Of a DNA stretch of 64,000 bases, positions 56,101 to 63,493 are shown one piece after another. Each line of letters starts with the position of its first letter. The stretch's first letter is position 1. Made by a program: the position numbers and the translations under genes. The DNA lies in the NCBI RefSeq assembly GCF_014280965.1, contig NZ_JACODZ010000002.1, positions 434,001 through 498,000 on the forward strand. Direction: 5' to 3'. A model generated the notes under the pieces. The model was not told where the DNA came from. It searched no databases and was given only the letters and a program-made list of their open reading frames with translations. Source of the stretch: Echinicola salinicaeni. Its GTDB lineage: Bacteria > Bacteroidota > Bacteroidia > Cytophagales > Cyclobacteriaceae.

Positions 56101-56586
56101 AGTTCTTTGATAGATATCAGAATGGGAGGAGACTTATTTGATGTGGGCACTGGCCTTGCACGTAAAACTGGCCAATATGCCGAGACTGCTATTGGACGTG
56201 AAGAAGGGGTAATCGGTGCCGGTGTGATGAATGTGGGTACTGAAGAATCTCCTGTCTATGTACAGAATGATGTGATTGTGAATGCTTCCACTTTCTGGAA
56301 TGCCCAGAACCCTAGAAACTATCATGAAGCTGGTATTTTTGATGGAAGCTATGTGAAGCTTCGTCAATTGAGCCTAGGCTATAGTTTCCCTAAAAACTTT
56401 CTTGGAAACAATTTTATACAATCCATGAAATTGTCTGCAGTTGGTAGAAACTTGGCATTACTTTACAAAAATCATCCACACATGGATCCTCAAGTTGATA
56501 TGAAAGGTGGAAATGGTCAAGGTTTTTCTTACGGACAACAGCCTGCCACGAGAAGCATAGGTTTTAACCTAAGCGTTACATTTTGA
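53131..56586 (+). CDS. SusC/RagA family TonB-linked outer membrane protein with STN domain
   Basis: An 1151-residue SusC-type transporter. A signal peptide (about 1-25, ending EAKSQ) is followed by an STN domain (~30-110), a carboxypeptidase-like domain (~133-210, IKGVVLDEEGMPIPGASVLV), a plug (VVVTAFGLERDKKALGY; KGATAAALYGSRAANGV) and a barrel ending FNLSVTF. The STN domain makes it a signalling transporter for the adjacent FecR/ECF pair. It precedes a SusD-like gene by 31 bp. Ligand unknown; no glycoside hydrolase is in the unit. Confidence 0.95.
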   Translation: MLNKFTKRVLVLLAAFVLSEEAKSQLLAEFAQVPDRFTISREPSLPDVFRKLETIYNVSIAYPSDLADQKWSKDFTPNRNLSIEENLNNLLKDSQLIYRQGVGEFYVVMKKDAGETVKESLSATVVKPKKVAFDEIKGVVLDEEGMPIPGASVLVKGTMKGSVTDFDGNFTLDIEDGAEEQFLVVSFIGFETKEVPVGSKSEFTIVLTSSTMALNEVVVTAFGLERDKKALGYTVQSVKGDDLTEAQTPNVVNSLSGRVAGVQINGNSMPGSGAHVVIRGSSSVAGGNQPLVVVDGVPLEQTSSRRYGNGLSEINPDNIKEINVLKGATAAALYGSRAANGVIMVTTKDGSGTKGIGVAINSNMTFDNPLVKPNFQNTYGGGAGYRTWYVDGRNGFDADGVRGTAGVDESWGAPMDGRMVPLWFSAPETAALTPQPNNWEDFWETGKTFSNNVAVSGGNEKGNFRLSIGRLDQKSIMYNNDYYRNNFKLNTGYNFTDKLKVTISAEYVKSGSDNRRYSGSSDFIWSHRHTDFTKLKNWRDYYDIQKETFREGDDYPYANWQHEYFSNPYFLQEFYTNANTKDRLLGNIAVNYDFTDELSLMVRTGTDFWTDTRINVTGVERTKNFVTTKGSYEETVLRSQETNSDFIFTFDKDFSNTFSLKAQAGGINRTNYYKRNNVDVNELTIDGLYNLGNYASPVTPESTIRKQEVNSLFASAQFGLNNYLFLDVTGRNDWSSTLPIKNNSFFYPSLALSAVLTDMFNFQSNVLSFAKLRASWAQVGSDANPYMLNQVYNSQGLWAGTTPTYAESDEIANINLKPEITTGQEIGLDLRFLEGRIGLDFTYYAQSTTNQILAVSISRSSGYASQILNAGEITNKGVELMVYGTPIKSDLGFVWDMSFNFSRNRNLVVELAEGLENYTLASQNSLTSEARVGEPYGTLYGRRYLRSPEGEIVYRDGLPQLEEGTYALGNIQPDWMGGFSNNFTYKNWSLSSLIDIRMGGDLFDVGTGLARKTGQYAETAIGREEGVIGAGVMNVGTEESPVYVQNDVIVNASTFWNAQNPRNYHEAGIFDGSYVKLRQLSLGYSFPKNFLGNNFIQSMKLSAVGRNLALLYKNHPHMDPQVDMKGGNGQGFSYGQQPATRSIGFNLSVTF

Positions 56587-56617
56587 TCTTAATTGAGGAG
56601 CCTAAAAACAACGATTT

Positions 56618-58084
56618 ATGAAAAGTATTAAAAAACTATATAGCGTTCTTATGATTTCAGCTGCAGGCCTCTCCATGGGTGCTTGTACTGGAGATTTTGA
56701 AGAAATGAACACAGATCCCAACAATCCAGTGACTATTTCACCGGCTTTGTTGCTGCCCAATGCCATCCAAGTTTCAGTAGATAGATACTGGGGCCACAGT
56801 TCCAGGTTTGAAAGGTTGAATATTGATGCCGCGATGTGCTGGATGCAGCATTTGTCCAGAAATATATATATCAACGTGGAAGGAGATAGTTATGAAATTC
56901 CATTAACAGTTTCCTCTGGAACTTGGAATGCCCTTTATAATGATGCTCTGGTAAACTTTGAAAGTGTGTTAAGGCTTTCAGGCCCTGAGGGTGATTTTAC
57001 CAATAGCAATTATTATGGTGTGGCCTTGGTGATGAAATCTTTCACTTTTTCCTATATGACGGATGTGTTTGGACCGATTCCCTATTCAGAGGCATTGAAG
57101 GGGACAGCAGAGGAGTCTATCAATAGCCCAAAGTATGATTCCATGGAGGAAATATATGCAGGCTTGATGGCTGATCTAAATACTGCAAATGAGAATTTAG
57201 AGGTGAATGGGCCTTCAATAAGTGGCGATATCCTTTTTGATGGAGATATCATGAAGTGGAAAATGTTTGCCAATTCACTTAGACTAAAATTAGCCAACCA
57301 CCAGGCAGCAAAAAAGCCTGCTGAGTCCAAAGCTGTAATGTCTGAGATTTTGGGTGATCCATCTACTTATCCAGTTTTTTCCAGTAATGATGATTTTGCC
57401 CAATTGCATCATGTCAATGTCATTGGAAGTAGGAATAAAATGTTCGATGTTTTCTCGACCCGTTCTGACTGGAATATCAGTAGCACTTTGATCGATAAAT
57501 TATTGGAGTTGGATGATGAGCGAATCACTGTTTATGCACAGCCTCTTGCAGATGGATCCTATGCGGGGCTTCCTAATGGTTTGACAGATGCAGCGGCAGG
57601 TACTTTCTCTGCTTCAACGATCGGTACCAAGTTTTTGGACCCAACAGCACCTAGTATCCTAATGAGTTATGCTGAATTATTATTTATCAAGGCTGAGGCA
57701 GCATTTGACGGTGATATTTCAGGTGATCCAGAAGCATTATTAGAAGAGGCAATAGCGGCTTCTTTTGATCAGCATGGTTTGGAAATGCCTGATGATTATA
57801 TGACAAGAATAGGTTCAGTAGATAAAGAGACCATCATGACTCAGAAATGGTTGGCGCTTTTTGGTCAAGGCATAGAGGCTTGGACAGAGTATAGAAGAAC
57901 TGGTTACCCGGTTTTGCCTCCAGCGCATCCAAGTGCAGTTTTCTATAATGAGGGAGTCTTGCCAACAAGAATTGAGTATCCTACTTCGGAATATTCGCTT
58001 AATAAGTCCGCTTTGGATGAAGGTGTCAGGATGCTTGGAGGAGAGGATAATATGCGCGTACCGCTTTGGTGGGTGGAAGATTAA
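56618..58084 (+). CDS. SusD/RagB-like outer membrane lipoprotein (SusD-like_2 type)
   Basis: A 488-residue surface lipoprotein (lipobox-like MGAC, Cys23) of the second SusD group, with NTDPNNPVTISPALLLPNAI after the signal, then TWNALYNDALVNFESVLRL and VMKSFTFSYMTDVFGPIPYS, and the C-terminal LFGQGIEAWTEYRRTGYPVL. It caps the SusC barrel and binds ligand. Members of this group are not restricted to glycans; peptide or other ligands are possible, which fits the absence of glycosidases nearby. Confidence 0.93.
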   Translation: MKSIKKLYSVLMISAAGLSMGACTGDFEEMNTDPNNPVTISPALLLPNAIQVSVDRYWGHSSRFERLNIDAAMCWMQHLSRNIYINVEGDSYEIPLTVSSGTWNALYNDALVNFESVLRLSGPEGDFTNSNYYGVALVMKSFTFSYMTDVFGPIPYSEALKGTAEESINSPKYDSMEEIYAGLMADLNTANENLEVNGPSISGDILFDGDIMKWKMFANSLRLKLANHQAAKKPAESKAVMSEILGDPSTYPVFSSNDDFAQLHHVNVIGSRNKMFDVFSTRSDWNISSTLIDKLLELDDERITVYAQPLADGSYAGLPNGLTDAAAGTFSASTIGTKFLDPTAPSILMSYAELLFIKAEAAFDGDISGDPEALLEEAIAASFDQHGLEMPDDYMTRIGSVDKETIMTQKWLALFGQGIEAWTEYRRTGYPVLPPAHPSAVFYNEGVLPTRIEYPTSEYSLNKSALDEGVRMLGGEDNMRVPLWWVED

Positions 58085-58128
58085 GTCAGTTTATTCATTG
58101 TTTGCAGTATTCAACTAAAGTAAAAATC

Positions 58129-58572
58129 ATGAAAAATATATCATATAAAATATTCGGAGCCTTATTGATAGTTGTGAGCTTCTTGAATTTCTCCTGTACC
58201 GATGCTGAGGATCTGGCTACTCCAAATGTTGCTTCACCAGTTTTGGTTATGGTAGAAGGTGGCTCCTTTCCTGCAGATGCTGAAATTGGTGTGACTGCCA
58301 AGTTTATGGAATTGGATAAATCTGGGATTTTGGATCATACGGTAGGAATTGACTCTATTCCTGTGATGGATTTACCCATCACTGTTTATGTCAATCAAAC
58401 GGAGGAAGTATCCTCATTGGTGACTGATCAGGATGGTATGGTCATGCTGGAATTGAGTTGGGATGATCTTGGTCTGACAGATGCCAGTGCAGGTGATCAG
58501 GTTAAGTTGGAATTTACAGGGTCTTATAAAAATGTGGCATTTAGAAAATATCATACTGTGAGAGTGGATTAA
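58129..58572 (+). CDS. Small outer-membrane lipoprotein of the SusCD unit
   Basis: A 147-residue lipoprotein. The ATG at 58129 is chosen because it starts directly before a signal peptide with lipobox-like NFSC (Cys23), followed by acidic TDAEDL as in surface-exported Bacteroidota lipoproteins. The mature part is beta-rich, with no recognised domain (possibly Ig-like: DQDGMVMLELSWDDLG). It is 44 bp after the SusD gene and just before a terminator, so it is likely the third member of the surface complex. I do not recognise a family. Confidence 0.75.
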   Translation: MKNISYKIFGALLIVVSFLNFSCTDAEDLATPNVASPVLVMVEGGSFPADAEIGVTAKFMELDKSGILDHTVGIDSIPVMDLPITVYVNQTEEVSSLVTDQDGMVMLELSWDDLGLTDASAGDQVKLEFTGSYKNVAFRKYHTVRVD

Positions 58573-58618
58573 TGATTTTATCCGCCATAGGAATTTATAA
58601 TGGGTAATTCTATAGGTC

Positions 58619-58653
58619 AAAAACCTGGACGGTACAGCTGTTCAGGTTTTTTT
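58619..58653 (+). terminator. Rho-independent terminator after the second SusCD unit
   Basis: AAAAACCTG...CAGGTTTTT arms (58619-58627 and 58643-58651) extended inward by GAC/GTT pairs including one G-T, loop of 9 nt, then a T tract. Confidence 0.8.
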
Positions 58654-58905
58654 ATTTCTCAGGATATTGTTCTTACTATTGATATCTAGAAGAAACTATT
58701 TTTCAATTTTTTGGGTCTATTTGTGTTTGAGATATGTTTTTAATTTGTAAAAAGTGTGTTTTTTGGTTAATAAAATAATGTGTATTTGTAGGTTTTATGT
58801 TTTTTTAATAAAAACAGGGTGAAATGATGCTTTTTTAATGGAGGTTGACTGCGCCTTGGTTGACTTATATATAGAAGCCCAAAATAAATGATGATTATTT
58901 AGATC

Positions 58906-58917
58906 CGGAATATTCCG
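58906..58917. promoter_or_regulatory. 12-bp palindrome upstream of the Tat-signal aminotransferase
   Basis: CGGAATATTCCG is a perfect palindrome in an otherwise AT-rich region, about 85 bp before the ATG. It may be a protein-binding site; chance cannot be excluded. Confidence 0.3.
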
Positions 58918-59002
58918 CCCGGAAGAGCAATACGATAAGCCCATTATTAGTAAGCATTTAGATCATTTATATATCAATTTTCAAGTTTTAACCATTTCAA
59001 CC

Positions 59003-60184
59003 ATGACAACAAAGATCAACAGAAGAGCTTGGCTCAAGTCCAGTTTATTAGCAGCTGGAGGTATAGGATTGGCTCCATCTTTAGCAGGTGCAGCAGTTAC
59101 CAGGGTTTCACCACATGTTGCACCGATCAATCCTCAAAGCCTGCTTTGGGAGCATGATCCAATGTATAAGGAGAAAGCTCCAGCGCTAAAGGCCAGACTT
59201 TTGGCCAATGAAAATCCATATGGCCCTGCTAAAAAGGTGATTTCCTCTATCTCAGAGGCCGTTTCCTTAGGCAATAGGTACGCACATAGCGATGCTGCTA
59301 CCTTGATTGATATGATAGCTGAAAAAGAAGGCGTATCCAAAGAAAATGTAATGTTAGGACCAGGTTCTACAGATTTATTGGAGAAAACAGCTATTGTAAG
59401 CTTCCTTGACGGAGGGAATATTGTGTCGGCTGACCCTTCCTATATGTCATTGATCAATACGTCAAGGGGCATAGGGGCCGAATGGAAACCTATTCCGCTA
59501 AAAGCGGATTTCTCACATGACCTTGATGCTATGGCCAGTGCCATAGATAGCGAAACCAAGATGGTTTATGTTTGTAATCCTAATAATCCTACGGGGTCGA
59601 TTACCAATGGTGCCAAACTAAAGAGTTTCTGTAAAACTGTTTCCAAGAAGACGCCAATTTTTGTGGATGAGGCCTATTTGGAGTTTATGGATGATGCAGA
59701 GAATAATACAATGGCAGGATTAGTAGCTGAAGGATATGATGTTATCATTGCCAGGACTTTTAGTAAAATCCACGGAATGGCTGGTTTGAGAATCGGTTAT
59801 ATCATAGCACAACCAGAAAGGATTGAAAGTATTACCAGTAAGGTGAGAAGTACAATGGGCTTGTCTGTAACTTCACTTAGAGGAGCTATTACCAGTATGA
59901 AAGAAGAGCAGTTCATTGCTGATTGTAAGAGTATGAACAAAGAATGTAGGGACTTTACCTACAGCGCACTTACAGGGATGGGCTATGATGTGATTCCTTC
60001 AAATACCAGTTTTATGATATTTCCAATTGAAATGGATGGTAAGGAATTCCTTAAAGCCATGTTTGCTGAAGGGGTAGGCGTTCGAGCTTATAATTTCTTG
60101 GATAAGCCTTGGTGTAGAGTAAGCATGGGTACCATGCCTGAGATGAAAATTTTCCTAGAAGCATTTAAGAAAGTTACCGCCTAA
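59003..60184 (+). CDS. Tat-exported class I/II aminotransferase (HisC-like)
   Basis: A 393-residue PLP enzyme most like histidinol-phosphate aminotransferases (LANENPYGP, CNPNNPTGSI at ~191-200, DEAYLEF at ~222-228, PLP-lysine Lys255 in ARTFSKIHGMAGLR). Unusually, it starts with a Tat-type signal: NRRAWLKSS (residues 6-14), a hydrophobic stretch and AGA (about 28-30). This predicts export of the folded, cofactor-loaded enzyme to the periplasm, so a biosynthetic HisC role is unlikely. It is 16 bp upstream of an AEC permease and downstream of a SusCD unit. Substrate unknown. Confidence 0.85.
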   Translation: MTTKINRRAWLKSSLLAAGGIGLAPSLAGAAVTRVSPHVAPINPQSLLWEHDPMYKEKAPALKARLLANENPYGPAKKVISSISEAVSLGNRYAHSDAATLIDMIAEKEGVSKENVMLGPGSTDLLEKTAIVSFLDGGNIVSADPSYMSLINTSRGIGAEWKPIPLKADFSHDLDAMASAIDSETKMVYVCNPNNPTGSITNGAKLKSFCKTVSKKTPIFVDEAYLEFMDDAENNTMAGLVAEGYDVIIARTFSKIHGMAGLRIGYIIAQPERIESITSKVRSTMGLSVTSLRGAITSMKEEQFIADCKSMNKECRDFTYSALTGMGYDVIPSNTSFMIFPIEMDGKEFLKAMFAEGVGVRAYNFLDKPWCRVSMGTMPEMKIFLEAFKKVTA

Positions 60185-60200
60185 TAAAAATTAGTCTATC

Positions 60201-61319
60201 ATGAGCATAGCTATACAAAAAACCCTTTCTCTATTATTACTCATAGGTATAGGTTTTTTTCTAAAGAGTAAACTAAGTAAAGAAGAGCATAAAAAAGGAC
60301 TGAAGATCATCATCCTCAATATTGCATTGCCTGCAATAATATTTGTGGCCTTGCTAAAGATTGATATTCAGCCAGATCTTTTGTTCTTGCCGGTGCTGGC
60401 ATTGGTGTTTAATCTGGTAATGTTGGGTGTAAGTAAATATGTCCTTCCATTATACGGTATAGATAATGATAGCCCGACGATGAGGACCTTGATGATGTTA
60501 TTGCCTTCCCTGGCTCCAGGACTTTCCTGTTTTCCATTTTTAGTGGAATACTTGGGAGATGAGGCTTTGGCGATGGGAGCTTTAGCAGATATTGGAAACA
60601 AGGTCTTTGTATTGATTTTGACCTATTTGTTGGCGATGAGTTGGTATTATAAAGCTAATAAATCCGTTAATCACAGTGGAAATCAAAAGATCAAAGGACT
60701 CTTGCTTTCCATGCTAAATGAGCCCATTAATATGGTAATGATTGTGGCGATAATATTATTGAGTTTTGGTTTTACCCTGGAAAGCTTGCCTTTGTTCCTA
60801 AGTGAGGCCATCATCCAAATGAAAAACCTGATGACTCCGCTTATCTTAATTTTCATTGGCGTTGCGGCAGTCCTCAAGTGGGATCAATTGAAGATGATTG
60901 TGGCATTACTTTCATTTAGGTCTGGGATCACCTTTATCATCAGTGGTTTACTCGTAATGCTTGTGCCCATGCCCAATGAAGCAGCCGTTTTATTAGCTGT
61001 AGTGTTTCCGCAGAGTGCCTGCAGCTTTTGGCCATATGCACATATGTCAGCTGTTTCAGGTATGGAAAAACTGGACAAAAAGGCAGCTCATGAGGAGACA
61101 TTTGATATGGGACTAGGTCTTAATATACTAGCGGTATCCTTACCTTTCAGTACTTTGGTGATATTAGGGGTGTTTTCTTCCGGTAGTTATTTTGCAAATC
61201 CCTATCATATATTATTAGGAGGAGCAACATTAATGGTTTTGGCGGCTATCCCTGTTGTGGTGCAGCTGGTCAAAAAGACCCATGTCAGTTATGAACTCTC
61301 CGAAGAAGAAAGCGAATAA
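60201..61319 (+). CDS. AEC family permease (auxin efflux carrier-like)
   Basis: A 372-residue inner-membrane protein with about ten transmembrane helices in two halves, of the auxin efflux carrier (AEC/Mem_trans) family, with LKIIILNIALPAIIFVALL in the first half and VVFPQSACSFWPYAHMS in the second. Family members export or import small carboxylates and amino-acid-like compounds. It is 16 bp downstream of the Tat-exported aminotransferase, suggesting that it moves that enzyme's substrate or product. Confidence 0.88.
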   Translation: MSIAIQKTLSLLLLIGIGFFLKSKLSKEEHKKGLKIIILNIALPAIIFVALLKIDIQPDLLFLPVLALVFNLVMLGVSKYVLPLYGIDNDSPTMRTLMMLLPSLAPGLSCFPFLVEYLGDEALAMGALADIGNKVFVLILTYLLAMSWYYKANKSVNHSGNQKIKGLLLSMLNEPINMVMIVAIILLSFGFTLESLPLFLSEAIIQMKNLMTPLILIFIGVAAVLKWDQLKMIVALLSFRSGITFIISGLLVMLVPMPNEAAVLLAVVFPQSACSFWPYAHMSAVSGMEKLDKKAAHEETFDMGLGLNILAVSLPFSTLVILGVFSSGSYFANPYHILLGGATLMVLAAIPVVVQLVKKTHVSYELSEEESE

Positions 61320-61993
61320 ATTTGTGCTTATTTCAGAATTAGTTATATAGTTGAATGTTGTTATTTTGTGGGTTGGCAAAAGCCTCGCGTGTGCGGGGCT
61401 TTTACTTTTTTAACTAATTATATCAATGTATTCTAGTATCTTCAGAAAAGGAAGGATGAAGTTGTTGTTTAGGTGCCCATATTGAATCAGGAGTTTTAAT
61501 AAACTGATTTTTTTATACATATCTGCTATTGTGCTAATTGAGATTATAAGAGGATCTAAAGGATTGTTTAATCTAAAATAATACCCCCTTCGGCCTTCAA
61601 CTTCTGTTTTATTTGGCAGTTAGACAGGATTCCGAACACTTCACCAGAGGTTTCTGATTACTGGCATCATAGCTGATATTCAGATTTTTATTTATTCGAT
61701 TAGCGTTTTAAAATTAGTTAGGAAGATTTTTTTACTCCATAGAATATTTTGAAATATTTTTAGTTAACATGTTCTGATAAAACTTACTTTTTCTAACGCT
61801 TCGATATCGGTGATTTAATTTGTTTTGTTGAGTTAAGTATTTGCTAAAGAGTTGGTTGGAATTGAATTTTTTTAGTTTTGCTAAATCCCAAATTAATGAC
61901 CACTTCGTATATACCCCCGAATCGATTCAGCAGGTGGAATCCGAAAAACCTAATATTAACAGAGTAGGAAATTTTAACCAAAATAATTTTGAC
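61320..61993. other. Long intergenic region before the GG-leader peptide gene
   Basis: 674 bp without a convincing gene. It contains the terminator at 61378-61410 and AT-rich sequence. The frame that runs into the peptide gene is open from 61841 but its first 51 codons have no start with family support. A TTTG (61819-61822) and a TATTTG (61838-61843) are near but do not meet promoter spacing. Confidence 0.6.
61378..61410 (+). terminator. Rho-independent terminator after the AEC permease
   Basis: AAAAGCCTCGC (61378-61388), GTGT loop, GCGGGGCTTTT (61393-61403): an 11-bp stem with one T-G pair, followed by T-rich sequence. Confidence 0.87.
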
Positions 61994-62215
61994 ATGGAAT
62001 TCAAAGAATTGAATCAGAATGAATTAAAAAACATCAACGGTGGATTTTTAGGTGGACTTTTTAGCGAAGAAGGCGGATCTCAAGGTTCTTTAATCGGTGG
62101 ACTAAGTTTACATTTCTCAAATGCTTCTATGGATGAAGACGGTGAAATGTCTCAATCTAGTTTTGGAATTGAACTTTCAGATATTGGTTCTTTCCAAAAT
62201 CTTTTCAATGACTAA
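61994..62215 (+). CDS. Double-glycine leader peptide (bacteriocin-like precursor)
   Basis: A 73-residue precursor. The ATG at 61994 is chosen because it begins a canonical leader, MEFKELNQNELKNINGG: Gly-Gly at 16-17, with Ile at -4, Leu at -7, Glu at -8 and Leu at -12, the spacing recognised by C39 peptidases. The core after cleavage is 56 residues, starting FLGGLFSEEGG. It has nine acidic residues, no Lys, Arg or Cys and many Gly and Ser. A terminator follows, then the HlyD adaptor and the C39 ABC exporter expected to mature and export it. Activity unknown: bacteriocin, signal or other exported peptide. Confidence 0.8.
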   Translation: MEFKELNQNELKNINGGFLGGLFSEEGGSQGSLIGGLSLHFSNASMDEDGEMSQSSFGIELSDIGSFQNLFND

Positions 62216-62239
62216 TTAATCATTGGAATTGTCATAAAG

Positions 62240-62267
62240 AAGGCAGCAATTTATTGCTGTCTTTTTT
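62240..62267 (+). terminator. Terminator between the precursor peptide and its export genes
   Basis: GGCAGCAA (62242-62249), TTTA loop, TTGCTGTC (62254-62261) with one G-T pair, flanked by AA and a run of six T. It lies 24 bp after the peptide stop and would make precursor mRNA more abundant than exporter mRNA. Confidence 0.8.
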
Positions 62268-62278
62268 ATGATTAATGC

Positions 62279-63448
62279 ATGCTTATGAAAGATAAAATAT
62301 TCCCTTCAGAGATTATTGAATATACCGCTGATTATCATTTTAGGCATTATCAAAATAATACTTTGATCATCTATAAAATTATTATTGGCATTGTCTTATT
62401 GAGCGTATTTGCACTTTTTATCATTAAAATAGATGTCTCTGTAAAAGGTACAGGCATATTAAGGTCAAAAAAAGCGAGAACAGATGTACGAGCTTTGGTA
62501 AGTGGTAGGGTGGACGAGGTTTTTGTAGAGGAAAATGATAGGGTGGAAAAAGGAGAAACCCTCTGGACTATACATTCAAGTATCATTAATGAACAATACA
62601 AGCTATCCAAAATCCAATTGGAGACTCTTGAGAATAAGCAAAGAGACCTTCAGTATCTTATTCGGCTTTGTAAACAAAATAGATGGGGGAAAGTGCCTAT
62701 GCTCAGTTCTGCCGAGTATCAGGAAGAAGCCAATTTGTTTTATCAAAAACTGACGGAGATAAAATCCCAATATTCCATCATCAAGAAAGATTTTGAAAGA
62801 ACCCAAACATTGTTTGAAGTAGGGGCCATTGCAGAAATGGAAATGGATAATGCGGAATTAAGTCATGACAAAGCCAGAGCGAATATTTTTATCAGTACAG
62901 ATCAGCAAGCAGCTACATGGCAAGCTGCTTTAAATCGTGTCAATAAGGAGATTAGAAGTTTAGAATCTGAGCATTCACAGTTGGCAGATAAAAAAGACTT
63001 TTATATGGTTAAGGCGCCTGTTACTGGTTATATCCAAAATATAAAAGGAATAGCCCCTGGGGTGTCCATCAGCCCGAGTGACCGATTGGCAGAAATTTCA
63101 CCTGAGGGAGGGATGATTGCAGAAATAATGGTGTCATCCCAAGATATAGGGCTTTTAAAAAAAGGTGGAGCTGTTTCTTTTCAGGTTGATTCTTATAATT
63201 ATAATGAATGGGGGCTATTGGAAGGAGAAGTGATATCTATTTCCAATGATGCCTTTATGGATAAAGGAAGCATGCCTTATTTTAAAGTGCGTTGTCGTTT
63301 GGATAAAAATTATTTGTCCTTGAAAAATGGTTATAAGGGATATTTAAAGAAGGGAATGACTTTGCAAGCTAGGTTTGTTTTGACTGAAAGGACCTTAATT
63401 CAATTATTGTTTGATAAAGCGGACGATTGGGTGAATCCTAATCAATAA
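62279..63448 (+). CDS. HlyD family secretion adaptor
   Basis: A 389-residue membrane-fusion protein: one N-terminal helix (about 33-50), a lipoyl half (ALVSGRVDEVFVEENDRVEK), a long coiled-coil hairpin (~100-240) and the second lipoyl half (VKAPVTGYIQNIKGIAPGV) plus beta-barrel. It would link the C39 ABC exporter in the inner membrane to an outer-membrane channel. An ATG two codons in (62285) is an alternative start. It lies between the GG-leader peptide and the exporter genes. Confidence 0.92.
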   Translation: MLMKDKIFPSEIIEYTADYHFRHYQNNTLIIYKIIIGIVLLSVFALFIIKIDVSVKGTGILRSKKARTDVRALVSGRVDEVFVEENDRVEKGETLWTIHSSIINEQYKLSKIQLETLENKQRDLQYLIRLCKQNRWGKVPMLSSAEYQEEANLFYQKLTEIKSQYSIIKKDFERTQTLFEVGAIAEMEMDNAELSHDKARANIFISTDQQAATWQAALNRVNKEIRSLESEHSQLADKKDFYMVKAPVTGYIQNIKGIAPGVSISPSDRLAEISPEGGMIAEIMVSSQDIGLLKKGGAVSFQVDSYNYNEWGLLEGEVISISNDAFMDKGSMPYFKVRCRLDKNYLSLKNGYKGYLKKGMTLQARFVLTERTLIQLLFDKADDWVNPNQ

Positions 63449-63493
63449 ACAATTCTTTTTAGATTATTTAATAACTCCTGAACCATAGAAATA

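Larger units (their letters stand above)
58573..59002. other. Intergenic region with terminator and short palindrome
   Basis: 430 bp without a gene: a terminator at 58619-58653, AT-rich sequence, and a 12-bp palindrome CGGAATATTCCG (58906-58917) about 85 bp before the aminotransferase start. Confidence 0.6.

Noticed and set aside
61841-61993. Extension of the GG-leader peptide upstream to 61841
   Set aside because: It would begin with TTG and add 51 residues before a complete, correctly spaced leader; precursor peptides begin just before the leader.
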